Positions 34,801-54,400 of a stretch of 64,000 bases of DNA are shown one piece after another; the stretch's first letter is position 1; each line of letters starts with the position of its first letter. This stretch comes from Acanthosoma haemorrhoidale (lineage: Eukaryota; Arthropoda; Insecta; Hemiptera; Acanthosomatidae): positions 76,487,104 through 76,551,103 of the forward strand of contig OV884014.1 of assembly GCA_930367205.1 (NCBI GenBank), written 5' to 3'. Made by a program: the position numbers and the translations under genes. The notes under the pieces were generated by a model. It searched no databases. It was not told where the DNA came from and saw only the letters and a program-made list of their open reading frames with translations.

Positions 34801-37745
34801 TCTAGGAGGAAAGAATTTAGTCGATTGTCGTGAAGAAGGAAGTTGTTACCAATCGCTGGATGAGATAGGTATTAGATGTTGAGGAGACAGTGTGCAGTTG
34901 TTATTTGGTAGATGTGAAATCATGAATTATTAAGCATCAATTATGAGGGACAATCCTCAGTTATATGTTGAGAGAGACAGTTTAAGAAATAAAGCTCCAG
35001 TGTAACTTAAAGTATCAAAACATTGACATTCTGTTTCTAGATTTGTTTACTTCAACTCGATGAACCTGGCAACAAAATCTAATCTTGACAAAAGGAGGGA
35101 ACCTGGAGGACAGACTGTGTCGAAAGAAATGCTCAAGCTGCTTGTAGACGTTCAGCAGCACCAAAAATGGTAAGATTATATAATTTGTATATGGTACAAA
35201 GTATTCAATATTCAATGCTTAAATTAACTAGTTGATCCAAGGATCAGCTTTGCCATTATCACAAAATGATATTTCATTGCAAAATTTCAGGTTGTCTGAA
35301 AGAGGTAATTCATCTGATGAAACCATGATTAAGACAATGAGTGACCATTGGATTGTAGGGAAGATGTCAAACAATCGTCAGTTCTACATAACTGTAGAAA
35401 GGAGGAGGGCTAACCTTATTGAAATAAACGGTAAAGACAGTTTTTCTTATATGTATATTTTAATCTTTGGCCTTCTATCCTGCTTATATTACAAATATTA
35501 TGTTCATGTCTGGGCGGAAATGTGTATATCTTACAAAACTTGTTAAATCCCCCTTCTGAAAATATAAAGTAATCTCAGCATCATCAAAATGTAAAAGTAA
35601 TCAGCATCATTGAAATAGTAATGAACAGTGAGAACTCTTCAATTTTCTATTCCCAACAAAATTTTCTAAATCTTACATCATGTCCATTTTTTTCTTAGGG
35701 CTAGCTGTTCTTGACATATCTGCAACCAAGGTCAAAATAATGTTTATTGTCATTTCTTTGTTCCACCATAACTTTAATATAAATGAAACCAATTTTTGTC
35801 ATTATTAGCTCTTAAGTTAAAATACCTTGTAGCAATTTTGAAGACTGTCATTTCGTATTTTACACTATAACATTCATCTTAATTAACTTTCATTAGGCTT
35901 GAAGATATTTTAGTGTGAGATGATGTGTGCAAAAAATAATAGACATAATTGTCGTCATGTACTAATCTTCAATTTTTTTTGGGGGGGCAACGTTTTGTAA
36001 TCTCTGTTGGTTTAATTGAAGTACTGTTTGAACAGTTAGTGTTGAGTGGTTATGTAGGAAAACAGTTTGATGGTAGTAAAATGGTATATAGAGGGTCTTT
36101 CATTAAGCACTTCCTATCTTTAAATTTAAATAAAACAAAGTGTGTGTGAGATATCATCGAAATTTTTTATTCGTTTGAAAGGCCTATTGATGCCATTATG
36201 TATGGAATATAACATCGTGCAAATGTCCGCCGCAGCTTTGCTGGGTGGCGTACATCTGAAATGTCCAATTTTCCATGACTCTGGCGCATAAATCAGGCTG
36301 GATTTGACCGATGGCATGGGTTATGTTGGCTTTGGGGACTGCTGTGATTTGTGGCTTATTCGCATAGACCTGCGACTGAAGAAAAAGTATAACGGGGTCA
36401 AATCGCACGATCTCGGTGGCCTGTTCACATCACCTCCACGTGAGATGACCATGCCCTCAAATCCCTCGTGCAGAATGCCCATGTGACATGTAGCGCCGTC
36501 CTGTTGAAACCACATGTCGTTGGTGTCCATATCATCCAATTCAGGCCAAAAGAAGTTGGTAATCATCGTCCTATAGCACTCACCGTTGACGGTTATGGCC
36601 TGGCCAACATCGTTTTCAAAGAAATATGGACCTATGACACCACCAGCCCAAAATCCACACCAAACAGTGACTTTCGGGATGCATTGGACGCTCTTGGATT
36701 TCATGTGGATTGGTATCGTCGATAATTTTGTTTGTTGACGTACCCATTCATCCAGAAATGGGTTTCACCGCTGAAGATGATTTTTCGATGAAAATTAGGG
36801 TCAGTTTCCAACTGCTCTGGCCCATTCAGTGAACACACGTCGTCTATGGTCGTTTACCTTCAGCTCCTGGGTCAGTTAAATTTTGTACGGGTGCAGGCCC
36901 AAGTCACGATGCGAAGTTCGCCAAGTTGTGGTCTGCAAAAGACAGAGTTCTTGTGAGCGACGCGAAATCGACTGTCTCGTTTTCTCCTGCACACTCCCAC
37001 GGACAGTGGCGATATTTTCAGCAGATCTTGCATTTTGTCGACATACGGGCATTGGTTTTTTGTTTACTGAACCAGTGCGCTCAAATTTATCCACCACACT
37101 GCGAATAGTCCTCTTGATAGGACGGTTATGGCGACCATTAAATGGGCGAAGTGCGTGGAACGTTGCCCAAACAGAACACCCATATTGATAAAACAATTTT
37201 ATCTTTTGCACGTGTCGTTGAATGCTATATCCGTCCATGGTGATTTGGCAAAACAGACTGAATAAATTACAGCCAATTTGACAAATGCAGCTTCAACAAT
37301 ATGGCCGCTATCAACTGTCATAGTTCAGAAGTCCCTATTGGAAGACCCTTTATAACATGCAAAATTATAAGACATTCTTGAATTAGAATAAATCTTTGCT
37401 CTAGATTTAATAAATTATCATTTATTTTGTTCCAATTTATTAACTTAATAAAAAAAGAAAAATCCATTGCAAGACAACTCATGAAGTAATAATAGTGCTG
37501 TTTTACGCCTAGAAACCTGTTTGGTAATCTCCACATCTTCATTTCAATCTTTTAGACATTTATTAAAGCTATATTTAAGAGGCTCCTGAGTTTACCTTGA
37601 GGCTGTGTCAGATTTATGTTTTGCGTTGTAAGCTTATGTTTAGAATCTAGTAATAATTATGTAGTTATTTATTTTATTTCTTTTTACAGAAGAAGTAAGG
37701 AAGTTGTGTGACAAACATCTTAAGAGCATATTCTTTCATGTTTAA
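28831..37745 (+). CDS. CCZ1: Vacuolar fusion protein CCZ1 homolog
   Basis: Subunit of the MON1-CCZ1 complex, the guanine-nucleotide exchange factor that activates Rab7 on late endosomes and autophagosomes. Eleven exons: 28831-28911, 28980-29077, 29265-29355, 31068-31280, 31358-31533, 32424-32537, 33305-33456, 34403-34556, 35041-35169, 35291-35430, 37690-37745; 467 residues against about 480 in human. The N-terminal longin domain starts at LKNFFIYN and contains VMYFYPKG and VGLCEAIVKFAE; SEENIWIIM and VRQAYLAAKLFLG follow in the same order as in human CCZ1. Downstream, FLPLDK, RFVTGPENL and the C-terminal INEEVRKLC...IFFHV also agree. Phases close at every GT-AG junction. Intron 1 is only 68 bases. 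The start is the first ATG after an in-frame stop; a second ATG two codons on is possible. Introns 6 and 10 hold transposons. Confidence 0.93.
29501..29640 (-). repeat. tRNA-derived SINE in CCZ1 intron 3
   Basis: The minus strand has an excellent B box, GGGTTCGCACC (near 29573), about 30 bases after an A-box-like segment, followed by GCTCTCCCTTAAAGAATAATT and a CTTTGGCCAATAACT end. That end corresponds to the CTTTGGCTAATAATT tail of the other copies. Ends are approximate. Confidence 0.6.
32694..32833 (+). repeat. tRNA-derived SINE in CCZ1 intron 6
   Basis: Begins GATCAGCTAAAGAGATTA, carries a weakened B box (GATCTGAAAACCGG) and ends with TCTTTCTTTGGCTAATAATT. Head and tail match the copy at 39374-39508 at nearly the same length of about 140 bases. 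It sits just upstream of the MITE at 32869. Confidence 0.65.
32869..33010. mobile_element. Tc1-type MITE in CCZ1 intron 6
   Basis: A 142-bp element flanked by TA on both sides (32867-32868 and 33011-33012). The inverted ends start CAGTAGTG / CAGAAGTG and run through GTTTCCGGACA, about 28 bases with five mismatches. TA flanks and a CAGT-like terminus are typical of Tc1-like elements. There is no coding capacity in the interior. Confidence 0.75.
36087..37353 (-). mobile_element. Tc1/mariner (IS630-type) transposon in CCZ1 intron 10
   Basis: The inverted ends contain AGGGTCTT and ACTTC (left from about 36087, right ending about 37353), are roughly 27 bases long and imperfect, and are flanked by TATA with a TA target site. 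The interior carries a single transposase gene on the minus strand. The whole element, about 1.27 kb, lies within the last CCZ1 intron, opposite to the direction of CCZ1 transcription. Confidence 0.8.
36321..37238 (-). pseudogene. Transposase of the intronic Tc1/mariner element
   Basis: The N-terminal part (37238 to about 36876) has the helix-turn-helix region with RPFNGRHNRPIKRTIRS and GSVQEKTRQSISRRSQEL, then LHPYKI, as in IS630-type insect transposases. The C-terminal part (36704-36321) holds VTVWCGFWAGGVIGPYFFE, NDMWFQQDGATCH with the second catalytic Asp, and SCDLTPL with the third. In the linking segment near 36765 the block expected to read FSDE reads FSGE, so the first catalytic Asp is a Gly. 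A stop and frame change near 36705 and shifts in the DNA-binding part also break the gene. It is inactive as it stands. Confidence 0.85.
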
Positions 37746-38748
37746 TCACTTGGCGATATCCAGGAACGTGGGTCATTTTAATGCGTTGTCTACTACATGA
37801 CATGAACCTATCATTCCTTTCTTATACGGACCGTCGTTTCAGCTCACATTAGTAATAAGTAGTATGTCGAAAAAAATGTAAATATCAGTAAATGGTGTAT
37901 TTAATGTAAAATAGATAAAAATGTAATCTGAGATCCTGTGTAATTATAACTGTTTCATATTATTTTCAAATATAAATATTATCTTTTAAATATAATTTGT
38001 TGCTTAGTTTGAATAATTTTTGTTTCTTGGCCTTCATTCATCATAAAGCTTTGTATTTTTTAGGTAATTAAATTTCCTATAATTTTAATGGTTATAAATT
38101 TTCCAATAATAATTACTTTCAAAACATTACTTAGTATATGCTTTGATAAACATCCTTTGTCTTCTCGATCCTATATTTATTTTGATATTTAAAGATGAAG
38201 AAACTTTTAAGTAACAAACAACATCTATTCTTTAAACAATTGGATTTTATGCCCACTGTAATTTTCCTTTTTTGTAAAGACATTGTCATGAGAGACGTTT
38301 CATCAATATCAGTTTATTTGTAATCTTTTCAAACTGTATGGGGAGTAATTTTAAATTGTTTATCAAAACTATATCTCAATACTTTTGAAGAAAATGTAAC
38401 TGTTTATTTGATTTCATGAGATTGATGTTTGTAATTTGTTTCACTAATAGAATAATGAATATTATAAGGTCTCAACAGGATTATTAGAAAACCAAACATC
38501 TGGAGGAAAATTAAATTTAAATTTATAACAAAAGATCTATATTCAACCAATTCTTAATTTATTACAACATATTTTATTAATGACCATAATTGCAGAGCAA
38601 TTTATATACAAAACAAAAAAAAAAACAAATAAAGAGAAGTAACATAAATATATTATATATACAGGGGGGAAAAAAGTTATTCATCTCGATGAAAGATAAA
38701 ATAACATACAATTTATTAACTTAACTACATTCTTAAAGCTTTTTTTTA
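37746..38748. other. 3' flanks of the convergent CCZ1 and ACP genes
   Basis: CCZ1 and the acyl carrier gene end toward each other, about 1 kb apart. The space is AT-rich and holds both 3' UTRs. A minus-strand AATAAA (plus TTTATT) at 38712-38717 lies about 32 bases after the ACP stop. No other gene is seen. Confidence 0.6.
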
Positions 38749-44967
<6,219 letters not shown>

Positions 44968-45643
44968 TTCTGATACCAATGGTCCGCTTAGAAAACATCT
45001 GATTTTTTCCCGTCCACTGCCTTATGATTAACCAATGAATTTCACCTCAAAAATCATTATATTTATCGATGTAAAAATTTATCCATTAATTATTTTATTA
45101 TAAGTTATTTTTGCGAGAAAGTAGCCATGGAATCTATTGCCCTCTGGTCTCATGAAGGAATGCACCAGCATTGAATTGAAGCTACTCGCCAGAGTAGCTA
45201 GTAAGAAGCTGATACCTTGTTATGTTATAGGTTTTTCTTCCTTTCCCGTAATTATTAAAAACTATTTTGATCTCAAATAATCAAATTAGTTACATTTTAT
45301 AATACGTAATTCTATTTAAATTTATATTTAATAGCTAATATAGCTTTTATGGAACTGGGTGAGGGGGGAGTAATTTTTATTGCGAAATAAAATAACTATC
45401 CAGAGGGGGTCTTGATCCTTGCATGGGATCAACCCTTCCATTAAGCCGGCAAGCCCTCCCCCTCAGCATAAGTGCACTTGTTCGAATTTGTAATAAAACA
45501 AGTAATAATTAATGACACAGAATATTTTATTAAAAGAGTAAATTGTTTTTGATTATAGTGTAAAATTTGATTTGGCAGTGTTTTGTTTAAAAGATGATAT
45601 TAACTTTGTTTTTCCTCCCATGAAACAAATACAAAGACAACAT
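44968..45643. other. Spacer between the ACP start and the FBXO7-like stop
   Basis: About 680 bases between two minus-strand genes. It must hold the ACP promoter and leader and the 3' UTR of the FBXO7-like gene. At 45395-45470 a tRNA-like segment with a GGGTTGATCCC box on the minus strand may be an old SINE. Confidence 0.45.
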
Positions 45644-47412
45644 TCACAGACGTATGTAGTTATTTAAGATGGTGGTCGAAGTGGTCCTGGTTAGTACCAT
45701 AGGGAATACTTCCTCCCCAAAGTCCGGGTAGTTTGGAGCGATCACTTTAGCCGTGCAGAATTTTTCAACATAGGTATTGTACGGTTCTACAGCTTCCGAT
45801 TTGAAGTCTCTCTTCAGGTAATACCTGCAAAAGGCCTCATTTAGTTTGTACTTATTTCCTACTGTAATCCAAACGGAGCAACTATTAAGAAAAGCAATTG
45901 TATTTGACTTTACTATCAAATACTTACTTCCAGACGGCCGGATCCTTATTGTACGACTGCATTTCCCTGCATGTTCCTGTTAGCCGTACGAACTCTTTCG
46001 CCGAGATAAGCCTGAAGATGTACCTCTTCAGTTCGTCGGGGATGCCGAGTAGGCTGGGGTTGGGTTCGTTGGCCAAGTTCAGTGCCAAGTCCTTCTCCCT
46101 CTGCAAGAACTTGCGTGCCCTCTTGGCCAGTGCAGACCAGCCCTTGAACATCTCGGATACTCTCAATAGAGACAGCCACCGCGCCGGCTCAATTACTTCC
46201 ACAGCCGACCGCTCCACGGATTTATCCTTAAGTGAGATAAGGTTCACCAGAGTGGAGCTTCCTAATACTGGAACCAGCATGAGCACGAACCTGATGCAAT
46301 ACAGTTTTTAAAACAGTTTAGTTATATAAAATATACTACAATAAATTTGCATGCAAATGCTAAAATGAACGCTGAAAGGTCAATATTTGTAAAATACACG
46401 TATAAGATTTTTAAGAAACATGGAGTTGGCACCTGTCGTTCATCAATTTAGCCAAGTAGAGGTCCACAGTGTACAGGCGTCGGGATGAATCCCGCCATTG
46501 TGGATTGTACCTGTAAATTTTTCGTTTATATGAGTAATTAATTAAATTAGGTAAAATATGGTCAATTTTGAAACACGATACTTTCCTTTTCTTTTGTTCT
46601 TGTATAAATGTGTGTGAAATAGTTCTGCATTGGCCCAAATAAAAATATATCAGTTGATTATTATGATTTTTTTGGAGTGCACTTTCGTGGACTGCTATGT
46701 TCCAAGCTGAGACAATATTTTTTTTTAAAACCAGAAAATATTTAAAATTAGCACTAGCGGGTTCATATTTAATATCATTAAAATAATACGAACAGTTAAT
46801 AGTAAAAAATATAAATTAACAGTTTATAAATAATAAGCTCAATTAAAATTAAGTTTTAAATCAATGGTTCATACGGTACCAGTAAGTTATTAAAAACTTG
46901 AAAATTATATTAATGGTGTGTATTACTTGTAATACCTACTTCCTATTTCAGTACCAAACTGTGGGAATGTCAAAATTTTGAGGACTTTACACCTACCTAC
47001 ATACAAATAAGAAGTTGGGGGAAGGTAGCAAAGAAAACATCAACAACTTCTCTCTGAAGGAAAACCATACTATAATTCTTTGATAGTTCTTTAAATATTT
47101 GATAAGTTGCATAAAACGTCTATTTTATTAAGGTTATAATTAGTTATTAATGGAGAACACATACGCTGTAGTTTTGGAGACCCGGATGTCGAAGTTCGCA
47201 GTTGAAGAACGCTCCAAACGAAAACCACATTCTACGGCAACAGTTACAAAAACACACAATAGGTAGTCATTTTCCAAGCTGAAAATGTCCAGGACTGTTT
47301 TATTCTCTTTCAAAAGAAAAGATCTTTCCGCTTGAATACTTCTTAAGAGGTTCTGAAAGTGTTCAGGTACTCTGCCTTCATTGCTGTCTTCGAGCAGAAG
47401 AACTGTCTTCAT
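45644..47412 (-). CDS. FBXO7: F-box protein, FBXO7/nutcracker-like
   Basis: Probable SCF ubiquitin-ligase substrate adaptor with a PI31-type FP domain, as in FBXO7 and Drosophila nutcracker, which bind the proteasome regulator PI31. Five exons: 47412-47165, 46510-46433, 46290-45928 and 45824-45644 account for the 289 residues (four coding blocks; no further exon is needed). Residues 1-150 fit the FP-like region, with YNPQWRDSSRRLYTVDLYL and LMLVPVLGSSTLVNLISL in the place of the human KWKLSGVYKLQY and TCVPLGNLIVVNATLKI. The F-box is at about 190-230 (IPDELKRYIFRLISAKEFVRL, TCREM, DPAVWK) and continues YYLKRDF, as in human FBXO7. The C-terminus is short and lacks the long Pro-rich tail of vertebrate FBXO7. 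The count of exons is four, all GT-AG. The assignment to FBXO7 rather than another F-box gene rests on the combined FP-like and F-box order. Confidence 0.8.
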
Positions 47413-48416
47413 ACTTGTCTAGATATTTCATGTTATAGGTGGAAGCCAATTACAATTTTCTTGTTAAACTTTAGTCATGAACATTGATGTAATCTAAAAG
47501 TAATCATGTGTTGTGGTTATGTTGAATTTTAACAGCCAATCTTTTGTATAACCTCTTTTAAATCTAGTTTGTTTGTTTGGTTATTTGGGGTTAACGTCCC
47601 TTTTATTAATAAGCAGGGTTCTGAATGTATTTCATGAGTCGTCACTAAATAAAATTTGCTACTCTGGATGAGTATTGAACTCACTAACTCCTTAATTATA
47701 TTTTTAATGAAATTAACAGTGATACAAAAGGAATATTAAATAAAGCGAATTCATGGTATGCCATGGAATATAATGTGAGCGAACTATTTCAGTGGGAAAA
47801 ATTTTAGATTGATGTAAACATAATAAACTTTCATCATATTCATTAGTTGTAAATGTTTTAGTATACAAATTGTAATATATACAAAATAAAAATGATATTC
47901 AATAAATGTAATGTTAAATAACGATGAAAAAATATCAGTTAGTTGTCTCTAAAAATATATCATATTACTATTATTTTATATTACAAAACACAATTTAATT
48001 TTACAATGAAATTGAAAACACTGGTGCCCCCCTCTCTTCATGTTTTTTTAATTTAAAAAATATTTATATGTAATAGAGATTTCACTGTAATCATAAAAAA
48101 AAAACAATGAACCTATCATCTATTCAAAAAATATCATAAATTTCCAAATAACATCAATAAATGAGTACAAAAAAAGACAAATTATCATTTTATTTTATGG
48201 CGCGAAAGTTGAATGTTATTTATTCAATGAGCTCTTATAACCTACTTATAGCGTGACACTCAGGTTATAAATCTCCTACATTTGGTTTTGCTTTGTTCAT
48301 AATTAGTAGGTTTGTATTCATTTTATCCGTTTTGTCCTATGTTTTATATTAACGCTAAAGATTTGTGAGGCACTTTGCACGGCAAAGATGGTTTGACAAG
48401 TTGCCTATGTTTGATA
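47413..48416. promoter_or_regulatory. Head-to-head spacer between FBXO7-like and CDC16
   Basis: The starts of the minus-strand FBXO7-like gene and plus-strand CDC16 are 1004 bases apart, so both promoters must lie here. A patch near 47580-47690 contains GGGGTTAACGTCCCTTTT and looks like an old repeat. The right part (48190-48400) is less AT-rich and the likelier CDC16 core promoter. No specific factor site was identified. Confidence 0.45.
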
Positions 48417-51400
48417 ATGCCAGAAGAGTCCTACATAGAAGAAATGAAGATTAATCCAGACAGACCTGTTAATGTTGATAGTTACCGAAAACTGGTTCGG
48501 TCCTACTTGGACTTGGTAGGTGGAGGACTTGATAAATAAATTTAGTTGTTTTGTTTTTTATCAGGATAACTAACTTTTCTGATTTTTTATCATTATTATT
48601 AGCATTTGTACACATCAGCACTCTTCTGGGCAGACAAGGTGGTTTCTCTGAGTGACAGTGACCCTGAAGATGTTTACTGGCTGGCGCAGTGTATGTTCCT
48701 GCTCAAGCAGTACCATCGCGCTGCTTTTCTTCTCAAGAACAAAGGACTGCACAAGGTTTGTAGCCTTTTGTTGTTATTAATGCGACCATAGATAAGAATT
48801 GGTTAATTAAAAGGAAATATGTTGATCCTTTTTCAAGAAACTTCAATGAAAACCACAATTGATCTGTTTATCAACTTAAGTTACACAGTTTAAGGTATGG
48901 AGTTGGTTTTGTAAAGCTGCCTAATTCTGTCAACTTCTCAAAAGAGAAGAAGAAAAAAATTCATTGTGTATAATTTGCTCTGCTAAATATGAATTTAACT
49001 TTTGAGTAATGAGCACGCACTAACATTATTTCTGGGTGGATTCTAGCTGAAGGTGGGATTCCAAAAACAAGAAATGAATCATAGTTAAACTTGTGTTTCA
49101 AATTGGATATTATATATATTCTTTTGTGTCTACAGTCAGTATTGGCAAGCTAAGCACACATATTTTCTGTTGTATCGGCCTCATTGCTACTATTGAATTT
49201 TATAACATAAAAAATGGTTTTTACTTATGTGTATACCAAGTACCAATAATGTTATAAACTAAACAACCAATGGCTATGATAATATATTTAGCTTGTGAAT
49301 AAATTTAGTTAGGATTGTTATTTATTTCTATAGGCCAACTTTAATTTTCCTGTAATTATTCTACTCAAAAATTTACCTAACTACATGTACAAATTTAATT
49401 AAATTTCTATTACAAAAGCAGGTTTTTTGAGCTTACACGTCCAATTTTTTTGCCAATGTATACTTAATAACAGTGAAGTACAGTAGCTTTCTTAACTTTA
49501 GTTGTTACAATGCTTTAATGAATGAATTTTTGTTTTTTTCAGACTCATCTAGTTTGCCGATACCTTGCAGCGAAATGCTTACTCGAAGCGAAAGAATACA
49601 ACGAAGCATTAGAGCTGCTGAGTTCCGACGAGAGGGACTCAAACTATTCTTCTGGTAGTTCAGGAATTACTGAATCAATAAATTCGCTGTTGGATCAGAC
49701 TGACAACACAATTAAAGGATTTCCAACTCCCAGTGTAAGTTGATCCCAAGAGTTGTTTTATAATTTTAGTGTCATATTTTGTATAAGCTATATTCATTGA
49801 TAATTATATCTTTTACAGCTTCATAGCTCTGTTTTATATCTTAAAGGGTGCGTTTATGAAGCCCTAGACAATCGGAGCTTAGCCTCGGAATGCTATAAAC
49901 AAGCATTGAAACGGGATGTTTTTTGTTTCGATGCTTTTCAATCTTTGGTACAGCATCAGATGCTCACAGCTTGGGAAGGTATGTTCACATAATGTGTAAG
50001 CCAGGATTAGGCCTTATTGATATTTATGTGTGTTATTTATTTTCTTTTGTTTCTTTTAGAAAATGATTTAATATCTTCATTGCCAATTACCGAGCAGTGC
50101 AAATCCAAAGATGATGAATGGCTGGTTCGTAGTGTGTATGAGAGCCTACTCAAGAAATATCATTCAGTTCCACCTAGGTAACAGATTTTTCTCAAATTAG
50201 AGTACTTTCATACATCCAAGAAAGTAAAAATTAGTTTTTATAATTTTTGGTTAAAAATAAAAAATATTTACAACAAAACAACAATTATTAATACATATCT
50301 TATTATTCCATAACTAAAATATTTCCTATTTAACAATTTATTTATTTATTAGTTAAATCTAATGAGAAGCTGTTCTGTTGTTTTCATTATTTAAATAGCC
50401 TGATTAATGTTTAAAGTTATGATAAATGATCCAATATCATTAAGAAATGCATTCACCAATAACATTTGTTCTCTATCTCTTTGACATGTTAGAAATATTT
50501 CTTACATATAGTTATATTATACTGTTATTTTTTTTTTTGTAAATTTACCTAAACCCTAATTAAATTGAATAAATTCAAGTCCTTGGTATTTCATATGTGG
50601 ACAAGGCAAGTTGCATGAAAATGATACGATTATTGACATCCCATCTTCAGTGTCGGGTTATATTATTAATTTTTATTTCACGGTTCAAGACTGATTTGCT
50701 CCATCTTTATTCAAGTCTTGCTCATTTTCCCTCAAACAGCTGAGCTATGCCATGTTGCAACCAGAACATTAGCAGATTAACATTAACTGAACATTTTAAA
50801 ATCTTTAATGCTATCACACATAGTATTCACTTTAAAATGCACATAATCTCTCCCTGTCCACATCTCATGGTCATCTGTGTTCATTTGTGAAGACATTCTC
50901 TGCCTACTACTATGAAGCCTTTTTAAAGAAATGATATCACGTGCAGGCGGTATAGGCCCCTAGAATAAACCAAGTGTCCAGCCATGACTTCTTGAACCTA
51001 AAATTATTCAAAACTAAGACCAGTTGAAAAGAACTCTACAGTCAAAATAGTAATCAATAATATTCTGTTTGTCTTATTACTTTTTAGGTCAGTCGTGCAG
51101 ACCCACCCAAGGCTGAAAGGTAATCTTGACCTACGAGTGGCAGAAGCTGAGAGGCACTATTATGCCTGTGCTTACACTGACTGCTATAAAATAACACAGG
51201 AGTAAGTGAATATCTTATCTTTTATTATTTTGAATTAAGCTTTTAAATTTTAACAAAGGCATATTCATAAGATCATATGAAGATTTTATTAGGTAATAAA
51301 ATTTCCAGTTTTTGAAGGGTTTAATAAAGGTTTATTTAAGTTTTTATGTTAATTAGAAGGGAAAAAAAAGAAACAAAAAACCATCGCATATTACAAGGTA

Positions 51401-54400
51401 ACATTCAGTTAGCTGCTGCTGTCAGAAGTAAATTCGGCAATTTTTCATTTTCAGAATCCTTGAAGAAGATCCCTATCATTGTACCTGCTTACCAATTCAT
51501 ATTGCTGGCCTTGTCGAACTGAAGAAAACAAACGGTAAATCAACATTGTATATATAATTATCACTTAAATATTTACTGCATTTTAATTGTATGAATCTAT
51601 TTAAAGATAATTTTAATTTGGTTCTATCCCATTATTCTGAACTAGTAACTTGAAGGCTACACGCAACCTTATAAGGGAAAGAGTGCGATTGTGGTACTGG
51701 ATAATGGAAAATGGGTATCTCTAATTCAATTGGGAAGGATTTGTTTTAAAACCAATTTCAAACTACTAGTATATTTCGCTAGGCATGTCTCAAATAAACC
51801 AATTAATGAAGTTATACATTCATTATTGCGTTTAATGCTTATTATATTTACAGCTCTCTTCTACCTTGCCCATGACCTAGTTGATATTAGACCTGACCTG
51901 GCTGTTTCCTGGTTTGCAGTTGGGTGTTATTACTTTTTAAAAGGTAAGAAATGAATTGATATTTTAAGTGAACATCGTTGTAGCTTCAGGCTAATACCTA
52001 AATCCTTACATTGATTTTAGGAGTTTCTTTGTTAACATACATCTTTTTGGGCTGGTACACTGTTATTTGTCATATTATTGATAATGGAACCATGCTTTCA
52101 TTTATATCCTGTTCCAATTATTTTTTCTTGTTCAATATTAATTGAATTTCCTATATTAATTGCATGTGTATTGTATATTTAAACAAAAAATATATATAAA
52201 TTTCAAGAAAATTTAACTTACAAAATCTAGGCATAAATGGAATCAAGTGTAAATTAAATAATTTAAGTGTTTCTTCATATCAAAAGCTTTTATCATTAAA
52301 GTTAACAATCACTTAATATATTTGAATACAGAAGAATTATCCATTAATTGCTTAGTAAAACATTCAAACAAAAAGAATTTGGCTTAACTAGGCACATTAC
52401 AAACTCTAAAAAAACTAATTCTCATAGAACATCTTCATGAACTATTTATGCTTAGACAAGTTCTAATCTACTCTAGGTGTCCGAGACTAGCTTCCATGGT
52501 TTTAGTTTCCTGTATTGCATAAACAAATGCTACGATTGTAAACGAAAACTCATCATGATGTTTATCAAAACACTGCACTCAGTTCAAACTGTTATTATTT
52601 TAAAATAATAAACCTAAAGTCAATATTATTCTTAAAAAAAATTATTTTTCAATCTATTTACAAAAAAGCCCTATTATTGATGGCTTAAACTACACTACCG
52701 CCTAAAAGATTATGAAATAAACATGATTTATCAATAAATTGATGTTGCTTAGGAAAGACAGATCCTGCCAGAAGATACTTAGGTAAGGCTACGTCCCTTG
52801 ATCGACTGTTCGGCCCAGCTTGGCTCGCCTACGGCCATTCCTTTGCTGTAGAAAACGAGCATGATCAAGCGATGGCAGCATACTTCAAAGCTTCTCAGCT
52901 CATGAAAGGGTAATTATTAATTATTCACAATTTAGAATAGTGTTATTATGGTTAGTCAATAACATTAAAATGAATTTAAATAATACAGAAGTTTCTTGGG
53001 TGCCACTATTTCACAACAAATTTCCAAAAATAATTAATGTGATGTGAGGCGATCATGTCAGCCTTGAAGACATGTATATGCACTGTAGGTGGCCATGATG
53101 CAGCAGAATGTTGGCAGGAAGTGTGGCAGTTGTTTTTAAGAATTGATTTGAAGAGCTGTTGAGGAAACAGAGTAGTCACAGTGGTGAGAAGATAATAGAG
53201 CTGAGATGTTAAGAAGGTAGTCAGTAATGAAAGACAGCTGGCAGTCGTTAAGAAATTATAAGAAGTCCAGTTAGTTGTTAAAGATGTGGCTACAAATGAA
53301 GATCATGGTTTGTTCATGATAGGGCCAGATTAATTAATTGTATGGGAACAAATAAGAAGCCTCCTAACAAGAAGAAAGAAAATAAAATTTAATTAAATAA
53401 ATTAAGCCATTTTCAAGTTTCAAGAAGTTAAAATCAATTTTTTGTAAATATTGTAACAATATTTTTAAAAGGTACAGTTAAAGGGCATCCATAAAACTTT
53501 ATAAAGAATAACAGTGTATTTTATAGTTTTTAAATTGATATCTCAGAGTTCAATGTAGTCTTAGTGCATAATATTACCATTTAAAATTTTTCATATTTAC
53601 ATTGATGGTTCTAGAGTTTTATGTATGCTTTTCTAATTGTATCTGTTAAAAAATGTATGTATTTATTTATCTCAAAGATTTTATCCTTTTCATTTTAATC
53701 CTCAAAATCTCATTATCCACTGGGCAATCGACCCCAATTACTGTGAATAATCAGGACTTCATTGTATATCTTTGATAAAAATTTATCAATAATTCATTTG
53801 GTCTGTTTTTCGTTGTGTATGTTTCATATATTGAAAGCATTGACAAGTATGTTTATTTTCATTTTTTTTTTTGTGTGTAGATGTCACCTTCCTCTACTGT
53901 ACATCGGACTAGAGTGTGGCTTGACCAACAATAACAAATTAGCAGAGAAATTTTTCAGCCAGGCGCAGACTATTGCTCCGGACGATCCCTTTGTTTTACA
54001 TGAAATGGGCGTTACAGCATTTCAGAACACAGAGTAAATGATTAGTTTTATTTATAGCATGGCTAGATTTGTTAAAAAATTCTGGATGGAAGGTTTTGGT
54101 CTATCTTTCTGTATGTGTATGTTAAGTTTAGAAAGCAATCATGAAAATGTATCAATCTGAAATTTTACAAATTTTCACTTTAATTATAAAATATTGTTAT
54201 GCCCATTAACGAAGTAGTCTAGAAAAAAAAGTGTTTTTTTTTTAGATAATTGACAAAATATTTGCTCTGAATCGATTTTTTGACTTGATTTCTAATAATT
54301 TAACTATCTAGAAACTTTCTCTACTAGGAAGTATCATTTTCATATTAACCACCCCTTGACATACAAATAAATATTACTATTTAATACTAATAATGTACTG

